Shown here: positions 24,696-32,924 of the stretch, in pieces
Position numbering within the stretch: position 1 is the stretch's first letter
Layout: the number at the start of each line of letters is the position of its first letter
NCBI RefSeq assembly: GCF_008710035.1
Contig: NZ_VYKI01000006.1
Coordinates: 115,811-179,810, forward strand
DNA from: Stenotrophomonas cyclobalanopsidis
GTDB lineage: Bacteria; Pseudomonadota; Gammaproteobacteria; Xanthomonadales; Xanthomonadaceae
DNA: 64,000 nt
Direction of reading: 5' to 3'
Made by a program: the position numbers and the translations under genes
Notes under the pieces: model-generated
Told to the model about the DNA's origin: nothing
The model's input: the letters and a program-made list of their open reading frames with translations, nothing else
The model's database searches: none

Positions 24696-26045
24696 TCAGA
24701 AGTCTCCGTACAGCGACTCGCGCAGCTGCTGGCGGAACGGCTCCAGCTTGCGCGAATGGGGCTGGAAGCCGAGGCCGATCCAGCGGTTGACCTCCGCCCC
24801 GTCCGCGTCCACCTGCACTTCGTGGCGGAACATCTCCTGGGTGGTGATCAGGTTGTCGCTGACGCCGGTGATCTCGGTGATCGATACCAGGACGCGGCGG
24901 CCACTGGGCAGGCGCGCGATCTGCACGATGAAGTCGATCGCGCTGGCGATCTGCCGGCGCAGGCTGTCCTCGCTGCCCTGGAAGCCGGCAAAGCCAGCCA
25001 GCATCTCGATGCGATACAGGCAGTCGCGCGGTGAATTGGCGTGGATGGTGGCCATCGAACCGTCATGGCCGGTGTTCATCGCCTGCAGCATTTCCAGCAC
25101 TTCGGCGCCACGCACCTCGCCGACCACGATGCGGTCCGGGCGCATGCGCAGGCTGTTGCGCACCAGGTCGCGGATGCTCACGGCGCCATGGCCATCGGCA
25201 CCGCCCACGCGGCTCTCCAGGCGCACCACGTGAGGGTGGTTCAGCGACAGCTCGGCGGTGTCTTCCACGGTGATGACGCGCTCGGTTTCCGGTACGTAAC
25301 TGGTCAGCGCGTTCAGCAGCGAGGTCTTGCCCGAGCTGGTGCCGCCGGAGACCAGAATGTTGCAGCGGCCCAGCACCATGGCCCTGATCAGCGCCTGCAT
25401 CGGTGCGTCGAAGGTGCCCTTGGCCAGCAGTTCGTCCGGGGTGAAGGGGTCCTTGCGGAACTTGCGGATGGACACCATCGGCCCGTCCACGGCCAACGGC
25501 GAGATGATGGCGTTGAGGCGGCCGCCGTTGGGCAGGCGCGCATCCACCATCGGATTGGAATCATCCAGGCGGCGGCCGATCGGGGCCAGGATGCGGCGCA
25601 GGATGCGCAGCAGGTGGGTGTCGTCGGTGAAGCGCTGGGTCGCGCGCCGCAGTACGCCGCCCTGCGAGACATGCACGTCCTTGAAGCCGTTGATCAGGAT
25701 GTCCTCGATCGTCGGATCGTGCAGCAGGTCATCCAGCGGGCCGAAACCGGTGAGCTCCTTCACCAGTCCCTCGGCGACGGTCTGCATCTCTCCCTCGTTG
25801 ATCGGGATGCGCCATTCCTGGATGAAGCTGACGGTCTGCACCTGCACCCAGCGCGCGATGGTATCCGGCGCCCAGGAGTCGATGTCGATCCGCTCGTCTT
25901 CGATGCTGTTGAGCAGGTGCTCGTGCGCGGCCGACAGCACTTTCTGGTACTGCTCGGTCTGCGCGAACGGCGGGCTGGCCGGTGCGCTGTCAGGCAGCAC
26001 GGCGCGCGCCATGGCATTGGGAAACAGGGTCACTTTGTCTTCCAT
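24696..26045 (-). CDS. tadA: TadA/CpaF family secretion ATPase
   Basis: A 449-residue hexameric ATPase that powers Flp pilus assembly at the inner membrane. Visible motifs are Walker A in LVSGGTSSGKTSLLNAL at about residue 235, an Asp box around ITVEDTAEL, a His-box region (HPHVVRLESR), and Walker B-like DRIVVGEVRGAEVLEML near residue 310, followed by MNTGHDGSMATIHANS. The N-terminal domain contains the VQTVSFIQEWRIPINEGEMQ and FGPLDDLLHDPTIEDILINGF segments typical of CpaF. Its start lies 16 bp inside the end of the tadZ gene. Confidence 0.96.
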   Translation of the reverse strand: MEDKVTLFPNAMARAVLPDSAPASPPFAQTEQYQKVLSAAHEHLLNSIEDERIDIDSWAPDTIARWVQVQTVSFIQEWRIPINEGEMQTVAEGLVKELTGFGPLDDLLHDPTIEDILINGFKDVHVSQGGVLRRATQRFTDDTHLLRILRRILAPIGRRLDDSNPMVDARLPNGGRLNAIISPLAVDGPMVSIRKFRKDPFTPDELLAKGTFDAPMQALIRAMVLGRCNILVSGGTSSGKTSLLNALTSYVPETERVITVEDTAELSLNHPHVVRLESRVGGADGHGAVSIRDLVRNSLRMRPDRIVVGEVRGAEVLEMLQAMNTGHDGSMATIHANSPRDCLYRIEMLAGFAGFQGSEDSLRRQIASAIDFIVQIARLPSGRRVLVSITEITGVSDNLITTQEMFRHEVQVDADGAEVNRWIGLGFQPHSRKLEPFRQQLRESLYGDF

Positions 26046-27241
26046 GGCGTTCCACCCAGGGCAAGGGCTAGTCTTTCCCGCAGGCCGGGCGGCCGAGCCG
26101 GGCCGGCGGCCGGGTCCAGTCGCGCCACCAGCGGGGCGAGGGCGCGCAGGTACGGATCGCGCGGGGCATCCTGCAGCAGCAGATGGCCGTGGCTGGCCGC
26201 GGCCCGCACGCGCGGGCGCTCGGGCAGGGTGGCCAGCAGCGGCAGTTCGAAGCGGCGTGCGATCTGTTCGGGGGCCAGGCCGCTGTGTTCGTCATGACGG
26301 TTGACCACCAGCTGCAGCCGGCTTTCGCGTTCACGCTGCCCGCTCAGGTGCTTGAGGGCATGGTCGAGCGAGACCAGGGTGGCGATGGCGGTGTCGGCCA
26401 CCAGCCAGATCTCGTCGGCCTGTTCCAGCAGCAGCGGCGGCAGCTGGCGCAGCGGGCAACCGCCGGCATCGCACAGCACACTGGTGAAGACCCCGCGCAG
26501 GCGCTGCAGCAGCGGGCCGGGATCGGAGGGCGGCACCGCGTCGCTGCCGCTGGCGCGGTCGAGCAGGACCAGGCCGCTGGTGTGCCGGGCCATGGCGGTG
26601 CGTGCGAGGGTGGCGTCGATGCGGCTGGCGTTGCGCAGCGCATCTTCGTAATGGAAGTGGCTGTCGAGGTTGAGGTACAGCGCGAGATCGCCCGCCGGCT
26701 GCGACAGCTCCATCAGCAGGCCGTCGGTTCCCATGGCATCGTCGCCTGCGTGGCTGCGCTGCTGCTGGGCGAGCACGGCCAGGTGCGCGGCCAGGGTACT
26801 GGTGCCAACGCCGGCGCGTACGCCAAGCAGCAGCACGAACCGCGCGCGGTGCGTCGGCTGTGGGGCGGCGGCGGTGCGCGGCGAGAGCGCCCGGCGCAGG
26901 GCGGTTTCGATTGCGCCGTTGTCGCTGTCCAGGTCGAGCACATCGCGCAGCCCGGCGCGCAGGGCCATCACCACGCCTTCCACCTGGCCGGTGCCGGTGG
27001 CACCCACGGCCATCAGGTTCAGGTCGGGCTGGGTCTGCTGCAGCTGCTCGGTCAGCACGGTCGAAGACGCCGCGTACTCCGGGCGGAAGTCGAGCAGCAC
27101 CAGACTGTTGGCGCCTCGCTGCAGGTCCTGTGCGGAGGTCGGCTGCGTGCTGTCCTGCCAGTGCAGCACCGCCGATGCCGGCAGCCGCGACGCCAGCCGC
27201 GGCAGCAGTTCGCGATCAATGCCGTACAGCACCAGGTTCAT
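26030..27241 (-). CDS. tadZ: TadZ/CpaE-like ATPase, pilus localisation
   Basis: A 403-residue protein with an N-terminal receiver-like domain (NLVLYGIDRELLPRLASRL, LVLLDFRPEY) and a ParA/MinD-like ATPase domain from about residue 145. The P-loop reads LLGVRAGVGTSTLAAHL, keeping the glycines but lacking the usual signature lysine after the first residues and the KS/KT pair. It is therefore an atypical, possibly weak, ATPase, as reported for some TadZ proteins. TadZ places the pilus machine, often at a cell pole. Start ATG 27241 (MNLVLYGIDREL) is preferred over 27286, as homologues begin there. Confidence 0.88.
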   Translation of the reverse strand: MNLVLYGIDRELLPRLASRLPASAVLHWQDSTQPTSAQDLQRGANSLVLLDFRPEYAASSTVLTEQLQQTQPDLNLMAVGATGTGQVEGVVMALRAGLRDVLDLDSDNGAIETALRRALSPRTAAAPQPTHRARFVLLLGVRAGVGTSTLAAHLAVLAQQQRSHAGDDAMGTDGLLMELSQPAGDLALYLNLDSHFHYEDALRNASRIDATLARTAMARHTSGLVLLDRASGSDAVPPSDPGPLLQRLRGVFTSVLCDAGGCPLRQLPPLLLEQADEIWLVADTAIATLVSLDHALKHLSGQRERESRLQLVVNRHDEHSGLAPEQIARRFELPLLATLPERPRVRAAASHGHLLLQDAPRDPYLRALAPLVARLDPAAGPARPPGLRERLALALGGTPWKTK

Positions 27242-27310
27242 CGCTGGTCCCGTGGCATGCAGTGGCTGGGCGGTGGCGTAGGGCATGGGCGTGGACTCGG
27301 CAGCATCGGG

Positions 27311-28669
27311 TCAGCGCGAGAAGCCTGGCACCGGGTCCTGGCTGACCGGGCCCAGCAGCCATGCACCCCATTCGGGCATGTGCGGGCGCGACTCGCGGTC
27401 GCCGGGCAGCGGCAGCTCGGTGTTGCGGGCCAGTGGCTGCACCAGGCGCGGGGTGACGATGATCACCAGCTCCTTGTCCTGGCGCTTGTAGTCGAGATTG
27501 CGGAAGAACGAGCCGATGATCGGCAGGTCCCCCAGCATCGGGATCTTGTTCACCGTGGACGCCACCGTTGAACTGACCAGGCCGCCGATGACGAAGCTTT
27601 CGCCGTCGCCCAGCTCGACCGTGGTGTCGGCGCGGCGCGTGCTGATCGAGGGGATCTGCACTCCATTGAGGGCGATGGAATTGGTGTAGTCCAGGTCGCT
27701 GGCTTCCGGCGCCACCTTCAGTGCGATGCGGTTGGGCGACAGCACGGTGGGGGTGACGGTCAGGCCGATGCCGAACGGCTTGTAGGTGACGGTGGTGGTG
27801 CCCAGGCCCTGCGGCTCGAGGATCGGCAGCTCGCCGCCGGCCAGGAAGCTCGCACTCTGGCCGGACAGTGCAACCAGGGTCGGCTCGGCCAGGACGCGGG
27901 CCATGCCGTTGCTCTGCAGCAGGTCGACGTCGGCATTCCACAGGCCCTTGGTCGAGCCGAACACCAGCCGGAATGCGGACGAGATCGGCGACTCTGCTTC
28001 GTTGCTGATGCCGCCCTCCGCCATTCCCGGCAGCACGCCGGTGTTGCCCGGCAGGATGCCGCCGGGGCGGGCGAAGCCATAGGCGAAGCCACCGTTGCGG
28101 TTCTGGAAGCTGATGCCGATCTGCTTCAGTGCGGTCTTGTTGAATTCGACCACCTTCACTTCCACCTGCACCACGCCACCACTGGCGATGGTGGAGGCGT
28201 CGGCCAGCATGCCGTCCTTGCCCAGGGCCATGGCCGCGGTCTTCTGCTCCTGCATGTGGGTCAGCATGCTGTCGCTGCTTCCCTGCAGCAGTCCCTGCTG
28301 GTCCTGCTGGGTGAACACCAGGCCATTGCGGCCGGCATCCGCGGCGCCCTGCACGGCGCTCTGCACGCGCACCTGCAGGCGCTGCGGCTCGCCCTGCTTC
28401 CTGTGCCACAACAGCAGGGTGGTGGTGCCGGGCGCCTTGCCGACCAGCAGCGCCTGGCGCTGGCCGCGCAGCATCACCACGTCGGCCACGCCCGGATCGG
28501 CGATCGCCACCCGTTCGAGATCGGCCGGCAGCGTCCACGGACGCTGTTCGCGGGCCTGCAGCACCAGCTCATCTGCCGCCACGCCCGTGCCGGGCGCCAG
28601 CAGCACCAGCAGCAGCGCCAGCCAGCGTTGGCGGGCGGTCGGGCGGGGATGCGGGCGATGTACGGTCAT
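27311..28669 (-). CDS. rcpA: RcpA/CpaC outer-membrane secretin of the Flp pilus
   Basis: A 452-residue type II/III-family secretin with signal peptide (WLALLLVLLAPGTGVAADE). The N-terminal pilus-secretin domain (AREQRPWTLPADLERVAIADPGVADVVMLRG ... PGTTTLLLW) is followed by a BON-like part. The C-terminal secretin domain contains NGMARVLAEPTLVALSGQSASFLAGGE and the signature VPxxxxIPxLGxLP region here written TVNKIPMLGDLPIIGSFFR. It forms the channel for the pilus in the outer membrane. It lies between cpaB and tadZ with short gaps. Confidence 0.94.
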   Translation of the reverse strand: MTVHRPHPRPTARQRWLALLLVLLAPGTGVAADELVLQAREQRPWTLPADLERVAIADPGVADVVMLRGQRQALLVGKAPGTTTLLLWHRKQGEPQRLQVRVQSAVQGAADAGRNGLVFTQQDQQGLLQGSSDSMLTHMQEQKTAAMALGKDGMLADASTIASGGVVQVEVKVVEFNKTALKQIGISFQNRNGGFAYGFARPGGILPGNTGVLPGMAEGGISNEAESPISSAFRLVFGSTKGLWNADVDLLQSNGMARVLAEPTLVALSGQSASFLAGGELPILEPQGLGTTTVTYKPFGIGLTVTPTVLSPNRIALKVAPEASDLDYTNSIALNGVQIPSISTRRADTTVELGDGESFVIGGLVSSTVASTVNKIPMLGDLPIIGSFFRNLDYKRQDKELVIIVTPRLVQPLARNTELPLPGDRESRPHMPEWGAWLLGPVSQDPVPGFSR

Positions 28670-28687
28670 GGAAGGTCTCGGGGCAGG

Positions 28688-29725
28688 TCAAAGGGAACCG
28701 CGGGGGGCTGCACTGTCGCCACGGATGATCTCGATGCCGGCCGGGCGCGCGCCGGCGCGGCGCGGTGCAACCGGGCGCGGCGTCGCCCCGGCCACCGGCC
28801 GCGGTCGTGCTGCGCCGCCGGCCAGGCCGTCGCCGTCGATGCCGGCGTAGGCGTTGTTCTCGGGGCGCTGCAGCGCTTCCTGTTGTTCGCTGTCGAGGCC
28901 GCGCAGCGGATCCAGCACGCCGCGTGCCTGCGGGAACAGGGCAACATCGGGCAGGCCGGCATCGGCGGGGTTGCGCAGCGCCAGGAACAGCTTGCCCTGC
29001 TGCGCACCGAGCAGCAGGCGATTGGCTTCGTCCACCGGCACCGCCAGCACCGCGCTGCGTGCAGCCTGGGCGGTGTCGCTGCGGCTGGCCGTGCTGGCGC
29101 TGCCGGTGATGTCGGCGGCACGCGGGTCGTCGCCCTGCGCGTTGCCGCTGTTTTCAGCGCCGGCCTGTGCCGTGTCCACGGCGATGTCCTGCTGTCCATA
29201 GCTGAGCACGCGCAGGCGGGACAGCAGCAGGCGCGTCTGCGCCGGTTGCGGCTGGCCGTTCGTGCTGTTGTTGGCGCTGCGCAGGTTGAGGAAGACATCG
29301 ACGAAATCGCCCGGCAGGATGCGGTTGCCCGCCCCCACCAGCTCATCGACCGGCACCGCCAACGCGCGCTCGCCGGGGCGAAGCTGCAGCGAGAAGCCCT
29401 GTGCCAGCAGGCCACGGCTGACCGTGGTGCCCTCGGCGATGTCCTGTACCGGCACCTTGCCGAGCACCGACGCCAGGTCGGACGAGGCGCCCGGTTCGGC
29501 GCTGGTGCGCTGGGCCAGGCGTACACCATCGGCGCGGATCGGTTCGCCGGCCGGCAGTCGTGCCACGGCTTCCACCACGGTTAGGGTGCGTGCGTCGGTG
29601 GTCGAGGCTGCCATGGGCGCGGTCGCCGTCGTGGCGGGCTTGCGCCCCACCATGAACGCCACTACCGCAAGCAGCGCGGCCAGGCCGATCAGTGCGATGG
29701 CGGCGATGCGGGTCAACTTGAGCAT
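28688..29725 (-). CDS. cpaB: CpaB/RcpC Flp pilus assembly protein
   Basis: A 345-residue periplasmic protein anchored by one N-terminal helix (AAIALIGLAALLAVVAFMVG). It has an SAF domain at about residues 45-110 (VVEAVARLPAGEPIRADGV ... VSRGLLAQGFSLQLRPGERALAVPVDE) and the RcpC/CpaB domain containing NRILPGDFVDVFLNLR. The C-terminal 60 residues are Pro/Arg/Ala-rich and probably unstructured. In Tad systems it stabilises or gates the secretin. Confidence 0.93.
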   Translation of the reverse strand: MLKLTRIAAIALIGLAALLAVVAFMVGRKPATTATAPMAASTTDARTLTVVEAVARLPAGEPIRADGVRLAQRTSAEPGASSDLASVLGKVPVQDIAEGTTVSRGLLAQGFSLQLRPGERALAVPVDELVGAGNRILPGDFVDVFLNLRSANNSTNGQPQPAQTRLLLSRLRVLSYGQQDIAVDTAQAGAENSGNAQGDDPRAADITGSASTASRSDTAQAARSAVLAVPVDEANRLLLGAQQGKLFLALRNPADAGLPDVALFPQARGVLDPLRGLDSEQQEALQRPENNAYAGIDGDGLAGGAARPRPVAGATPRPVAPRRAGARPAGIEIIRGDSAAPRGSL

Positions 29726-29749
29726 GGAAGCATCTCCTGAAACCGATCG

Positions 29750-30220
29750 TCAGTTGCTGCCGAGATCGAGCTGGGCGACCGCAACGCTGCGGATCGGGGC
29801 CTTCATCACCCAGCCGTACAGCGTGCCGGTGCCGGGAAGGAAGGGGTGGCTGGAATAGTCGTAGCTGACCGTGACGGTCACGCACTGCGCGCTGGCAAGA
29901 CCGCTGCACGCCGCTGGCGGCGAGACCACGATGGCGCCGCTGCTGCCGGCCGCGCTGCAGTCAGGCTCCTGGCCCGAGAAGCGCAGCAGCCACTGCATCG
30001 AACGGCGTGCGGCCGAGCATGCAGCGACCCGACGTTCGGCGGTGCTGCCGAAGCGCAGCGAGGCACGCGCGCCTTCGGCCGATGCGGTCGCCAGCGTCTG
30101 CTGCGCGGCCATGATCATCACGCCGGAAAACGTAAGCATCAGCAGCGGAAGGAAGCCGAGCATCATCATCAGTGCGTACTCGACGGTGATGACGCCGCGT
30201 TGGGATCGGATCGTCTTCAT
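29750..30220 (-). CDS. tadE: TadE-like minor pilin
   Basis: A 156-residue pseudopilin-like protein. The N-terminus RSQRGVITVEYALMMMLGFLPLLMLTFSGVMI combines a short basic leader, a Gly, and a Glu at position +5 followed by a hydrophobic helix. This is the pattern recognised by the prepilin peptidase TadV in TadE/TadF. The C-terminal part has four cysteines. ATG 30220 overlaps the tadV stop (ATGA) and has aggga upstream; the long open frame before it is the tadV gene read in another frame. Confidence 0.88.
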   Translation of the reverse strand: MKTIRSQRGVITVEYALMMMLGFLPLLMLTFSGVMIMAAQQTLATASAEGARASLRFGSTAERRVAACSAARRSMQWLLRFSGQEPDCSAAGSSGAIVVSPPAACSGLASAQCVTVTVSYDYSSHPFLPGTGTLYGWVMKAPIRSVAVAQLDLGSN

Positions 30221-30762
30221 TGCAGTACTCCCTGGCTCGAGGCCGCGACCCAGCCGATGGCGGCGAAGGCGAGATAGGCGGCGTAGGGGACGCCCTGGCG
30301 TCCCTGGCGGGCGAGGTGCATGTGCTGGACGGCCGGGCGCGCCTGCCAGTGCGCGCTCCATCGCGCGCAGTGCAGTTGCAGGCGTGGCGATACACAGTGC
30401 ATCAGCCGTCTCGTGCTGATCACCAGCACCGCGTGCAGGCCTGCCACCAGGCTTGCGGCGATCCAGATCGGCAGCAGGGCGTTCCAGCCCAGCAGCAACC
30501 CCAGCACGGCGAAGAGCTTGACGTCGCCGGCGCCCATCCAGCGAAGCACGTAGAAGGGCAGCAGCGATGCCAGCCCTAGCGCGGCGCCCAGCAGGTGCCC
30601 CCACCATGGCAGGTGCGGGCCGGAAAACTGACCGGCGACAATCAACGGGAGGGCAAGCGCGCACGCTCCGACCAGCCAGGCATTGGGGACACGGCGGGCG
30701 TACAGATCGCTGATCGCGATGCGCAGGCTCAAACCCATGGCCAACAGCCCCAGTAACGTCAT
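30217..30762 (-). CDS. tadV: Prepilin peptidase TadV/CpaA
   Basis: A 181-residue A24-family aspartic peptidase that processes the Flp and TadE prepilins in the inner membrane. The two catalytic aspartates are in RIAISDLYARRVPN and in the MGAGDVKLFAVLG motif, with hydrophobic helices on either side. The C-terminal section has an unusual Arg/His/Gln-rich loop (HCVSPRLQLHCARWSAHWQARP) before the last helix. It is the first gene of the coupled block behind the pilin gene. Confidence 0.92.
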   Translation of the reverse strand: MTLLGLLAMGLSLRIAISDLYARRVPNAWLVGACALALPLIVAGQFSGPHLPWWGHLLGAALGLASLLPFYVLRWMGAGDVKLFAVLGLLLGWNALLPIWIAASLVAGLHAVLVISTRRLMHCVSPRLQLHCARWSAHWQARPAVQHMHLARQGRQGVPYAAYLAFAAIGWVAASSQGVLQ

Positions 30763-30825
30763 CCCACACCCTCAACATCCATCAATGGACCGTTTCTGTT
30801 TCAGCACTTTCGATTCTTTCAGCGA

Positions 30826-30858
30826 TCCGCAGCCGCGGCCGCGTGGGCCGCGTGCGGA
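30826..30858 (-). terminator. Strong hairpin between flp and tadV (attenuator-like)
   Basis: tccgca-gc-cgcggcc, loop gcgtg, then ggccgcg-tgcgga forms a 13-bp G+C-rich stem inside the 111-bp gap after the pilin gene. No T tract follows on the minus strand, so it probably lowers rather than stops read-through, or protects the pilin mRNA end. Confidence 0.55.
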
Positions 30859-30873
30859 ACGTGGCGCCGCGAA

Positions 30874-31068
30874 TCAATCTCCGGCGCCGACGCCTGCTGC
30901 CTTGTCAGCCAGGGTCGTCAGGTTCGAGAAGAGCTTGCCGAAGTACTCGGAGATCTGTTCTCCGCCGATGGCGATGATCACGCCAGCAATAACTGCTGCC
31001 AGCAGGCCATATTCCAGCGCAGTCACGCCGTCTTCTTCGTTGAGGAACTTGCGGATCGATGCGTTCAT
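30874..31068 (-). CDS. flp: Flp family type IVb major pilin
   Basis: A 64-residue prepilin. The conserved Flp motif NEEDGVTALEYGLLAAVIAGVII gives the cleavage site at Gly-Val and the essential Glu at +5 with adjacent Tyr. A short polar C-terminus follows. After removal by TadV it would polymerise into bundled Flp fibres for attachment and biofilm. The start is preceded by gggaga at good spacing. The pilin is separated from the assembly genes by a hairpin, which fits its need for much higher expression. Confidence 0.95.
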   Translation of the reverse strand: MNASIRKFLNEEDGVTALEYGLLAAVIAGVIIAIGGEQISEYFGKLFSNLTTLADKAAGVGAGD

Positions 31069-31732
31069 GACGGTTGTCTCCCTATACCAGTCAGGTTTTC
31101 ATGTGTTACCCAGGTTGAATGGGCGCCCGGTTCCACCGGGTCCATCCATGGACCCCCACCGTCCTGGCAGGGGGACATGGCGGGACAGTCCCGCCATGGT
31201 CAATCAACGTGATCCCTGTCCCCAGGAGCAGCCTGCGCACGAGCGCCGTCGCGCCGCGTCCTGCCGCGGGTCAGCTGTGCGAGGGTGGCGCGCATTTGCA
31301 TGTTTCCCCCTGGGTGACGCCGATGTCGCATCGCCGGATCACCATGGCATCGACTCTTGCCCGAATGGCGCGGTGCCGCAAGCCAAATCAATATGCAAAT
31401 TCGGCAGAAAGCCATTCTTGCGTGAAGAAAAACTGTCGTTCAGGTGAAGAAAAAAGGTTACCCGACAAATCCGTTCATTTGGATCGAGAAAATCGCCGGG
31501 AAGCCTTGCCGCATGCGAATTTCGTGCCATTCGCAGCTACATTCCGAAAGGCTGGCCATTAATGGTTTACGTAATGCATCACTGTTTACGGACGCTCATT
31601 TACACGCAATACTCCAACGCAATCGAAACGTACTCGTGGCAGCCGGCCGCAGTGCAGGCCGGCCTCGCTACGGCACGTTGAATGGATTGCGGCGCGCGCC
31701 CTTTCGGCCAGTGGGGCGGCGGATACGGACTC
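31069..31732. promoter_or_regulatory. Long divergent regulatory region between flp and the AraC gene
   Basis: This 664-bp gap has no convincing gene. The stretch of about 31380-31600 is markedly A+T-rich compared with the rest of the window. Within it, gtgaagaaaaa occurs twice as a direct repeat at 31422-31432 and 31444-31454, 22 bp apart. At 31399-31406 attcggca is the exact complement of the repeat core found before the autotransporter. Closer to the AraC gene, agccggcc (31641-31648) and a matching ggccgg form a SMAG-like hairpin. I expect the flp and AraC promoters here. Confidence 0.5.
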
Positions 31733-32743
31733 ATGGGGGACGACGCTGTCATGGAAGGTGGGGTGGGCGATCTCGAAGGCGGCCGGCTCGACGACGGTGA
31801 ACTCCGGTCGATCGACCTGGCGACGCTGAGCGGTGTGCTTCGCGTCTGCGATGTGGAACTGCTGCTGCTCGACGGCAACGGGCCCAAGGCTGCCTTCTCT
31901 TCGCGCGTGCACGATGAAGCGCTGTTCTGCAGCATCACCTGCGGCTTCCATTGCCGTGGACGATTCATGCTGCCGCCGGACTGGGCGATGCTCGGCTTCG
32001 TGCATGCCACCGATGAAGTACAGAGCTGGTGCCACGGCGTGCCGATGGTGGCGGGCATGTCGTTCACGGTGCTGCCTGAAGGCATCAGTGAGTTCACGCT
32101 CAGCGCCGGCACCCAGATCACCGTCATGCTGCTGCCGGTGGCGCGGGTGCAGCGCAAGCTCACCGAGCTGAGCCTGCGCAGTACGCCACCGGCCGGCCAG
32201 GCCCTGAGCCTGGTGCAGCTGCCCGTCGACAGCCAGGCGCTGGCCAACCATTACCTGCAGCTGCACGCGCAGCTGGGGCAGGGTGCCGCACTGCAGCCGG
32301 AAGAGACCGATCGCCTGCTGCATGAACACATCCAAGCGCTGCTGGCGGCCGGGCCTGCCGATCGCCCCGGCTTCACCCGCGCGCGGCGGACGCACTATCT
32401 CATCGCGCAGCGCGCCGAGAACTTCATGCGCCTCAACCTGCGGCGCAACATCTATATGAATGAAATCTGCGATGCGGCCGGCGTCAGCGAGCGTGGCCTG
32501 CGCTACGCGTTCGAAGATCTGTTCGGCGTGTCGCCCAACCGTTACCTGTCGATGCTTCGGCTGTGCGCCGCCTGCCGCAGCCTGTCGATGGCCGACTCCA
32601 GCCGCCGCTCGGTCAAGGCCATCGCACTCAGTTGCGGCCTGTGGGATCTCTCGCGCTTTGCCGACAACTACCGCAAGGTGTTCGGCGAACTGCCGCGCGA
32701 CACGTTGATGCGCTCGCCGGCACAGATGGGCCAGCCGGCCTGA
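31733..32743 (+). CDS. AraC family transcriptional regulator
   Basis: A regulator of about 336 residues. The C-terminal AraC-type double helix-turn-helix is clear: IYMNEICDAAGVSERGLRYAFEDLFGVSPNRYLSMLRL, then SVKAIALSCGLWDLSRFADNYRKVFGELP. The N-terminal 220 residues (cupin-like AraC_binding-2 type, with CDVELLLLDGN and FVHATDEVQSW) probably sense a ligand or mediate dimerisation. It sits between the divergent Flp pilus locus and the autotransporter gene, whose promoter carries four phased repeats, so it is the prime candidate to control one or both. Starts at 31682, 31733 and 31751 are all in frame; none has a strong ribosome-binding site, and 31733 is a compromise. Confidence 0.88.
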   Translation: MGDDAVMEGGVGDLEGGRLDDGELRSIDLATLSGVLRVCDVELLLLDGNGPKAAFSSRVHDEALFCSITCGFHCRGRFMLPPDWAMLGFVHATDEVQSWCHGVPMVAGMSFTVLPEGISEFTLSAGTQITVMLLPVARVQRKLTELSLRSTPPAGQALSLVQLPVDSQALANHYLQLHAQLGQGAALQPEETDRLLHEHIQALLAAGPADRPGFTRARRTHYLIAQRAENFMRLNLRRNIYMNEICDAAGVSERGLRYAFEDLFGVSPNRYLSMLRLCAACRSLSMADSSRRSVKAIALSCGLWDLSRFADNYRKVFGELPRDTLMRSPAQMGQPA

Positions 32744-32753
32744 AACAGGCGTG

Positions 32754-32827
32754 CTGCCGAATCTGCATATGCGTCTGCCGAATCCGCCCGTGGCTTTGCC
32801 GGAATGCGCGATTGCCCTGCCGGAATG
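32754..32827 (+). promoter_or_regulatory. Four 21-bp-phased direct repeats upstream of the autotransporter
   Basis: The core tgccg(g)aat occurs at 32755, 32776, 32797 and 32818, exactly 21 bp apart (ctgccgaatc, ctgccgaatc, ttgccggaatg, ctgccggaatg). The bases between are not conserved. Two helical turns is the spacing of AraC-type half-sites such as araI1-I2, and the gene just upstream encodes an AraC regulator. The array ends 98 bp before the adhesin start. Alternative: because 21 is a multiple of 3, the frame from GTG 32751 to TGA 32828 encodes a heptad-like LPN/LPE peptide of 25 residues. Confidence 0.7.
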
Positions 32828-32924
32828 AAGTGCCCCGCCCACGTTGAAGACGCTGAAATATCAGTCACGTGCCAACCGGCATGCCCACTGGATTTCAAGT
32901 CGTTCGTCAACGGGGGAAGTGCTC

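Noticed and set aside
19280..31068. Type II secretion or type IVa pilus cluster
   Set aside because: The gene set (Flp pilin, TadV, TadE, CpaB, RcpA, TadZ, TadA-D) is specific to the Flp/Tad system.
31346..31361. Possible sigma-54 promoter (tggcat...ttgc) near flp
   Set aside because: The distance between the GG and GC elements is one base too long and it points away from flp.
31444..31800. Possible gene in the flp-AraC gap
   Set aside because: No ribosome-binding site, no recognisable domain, and its 3' half overlaps the AraC gene in another frame.
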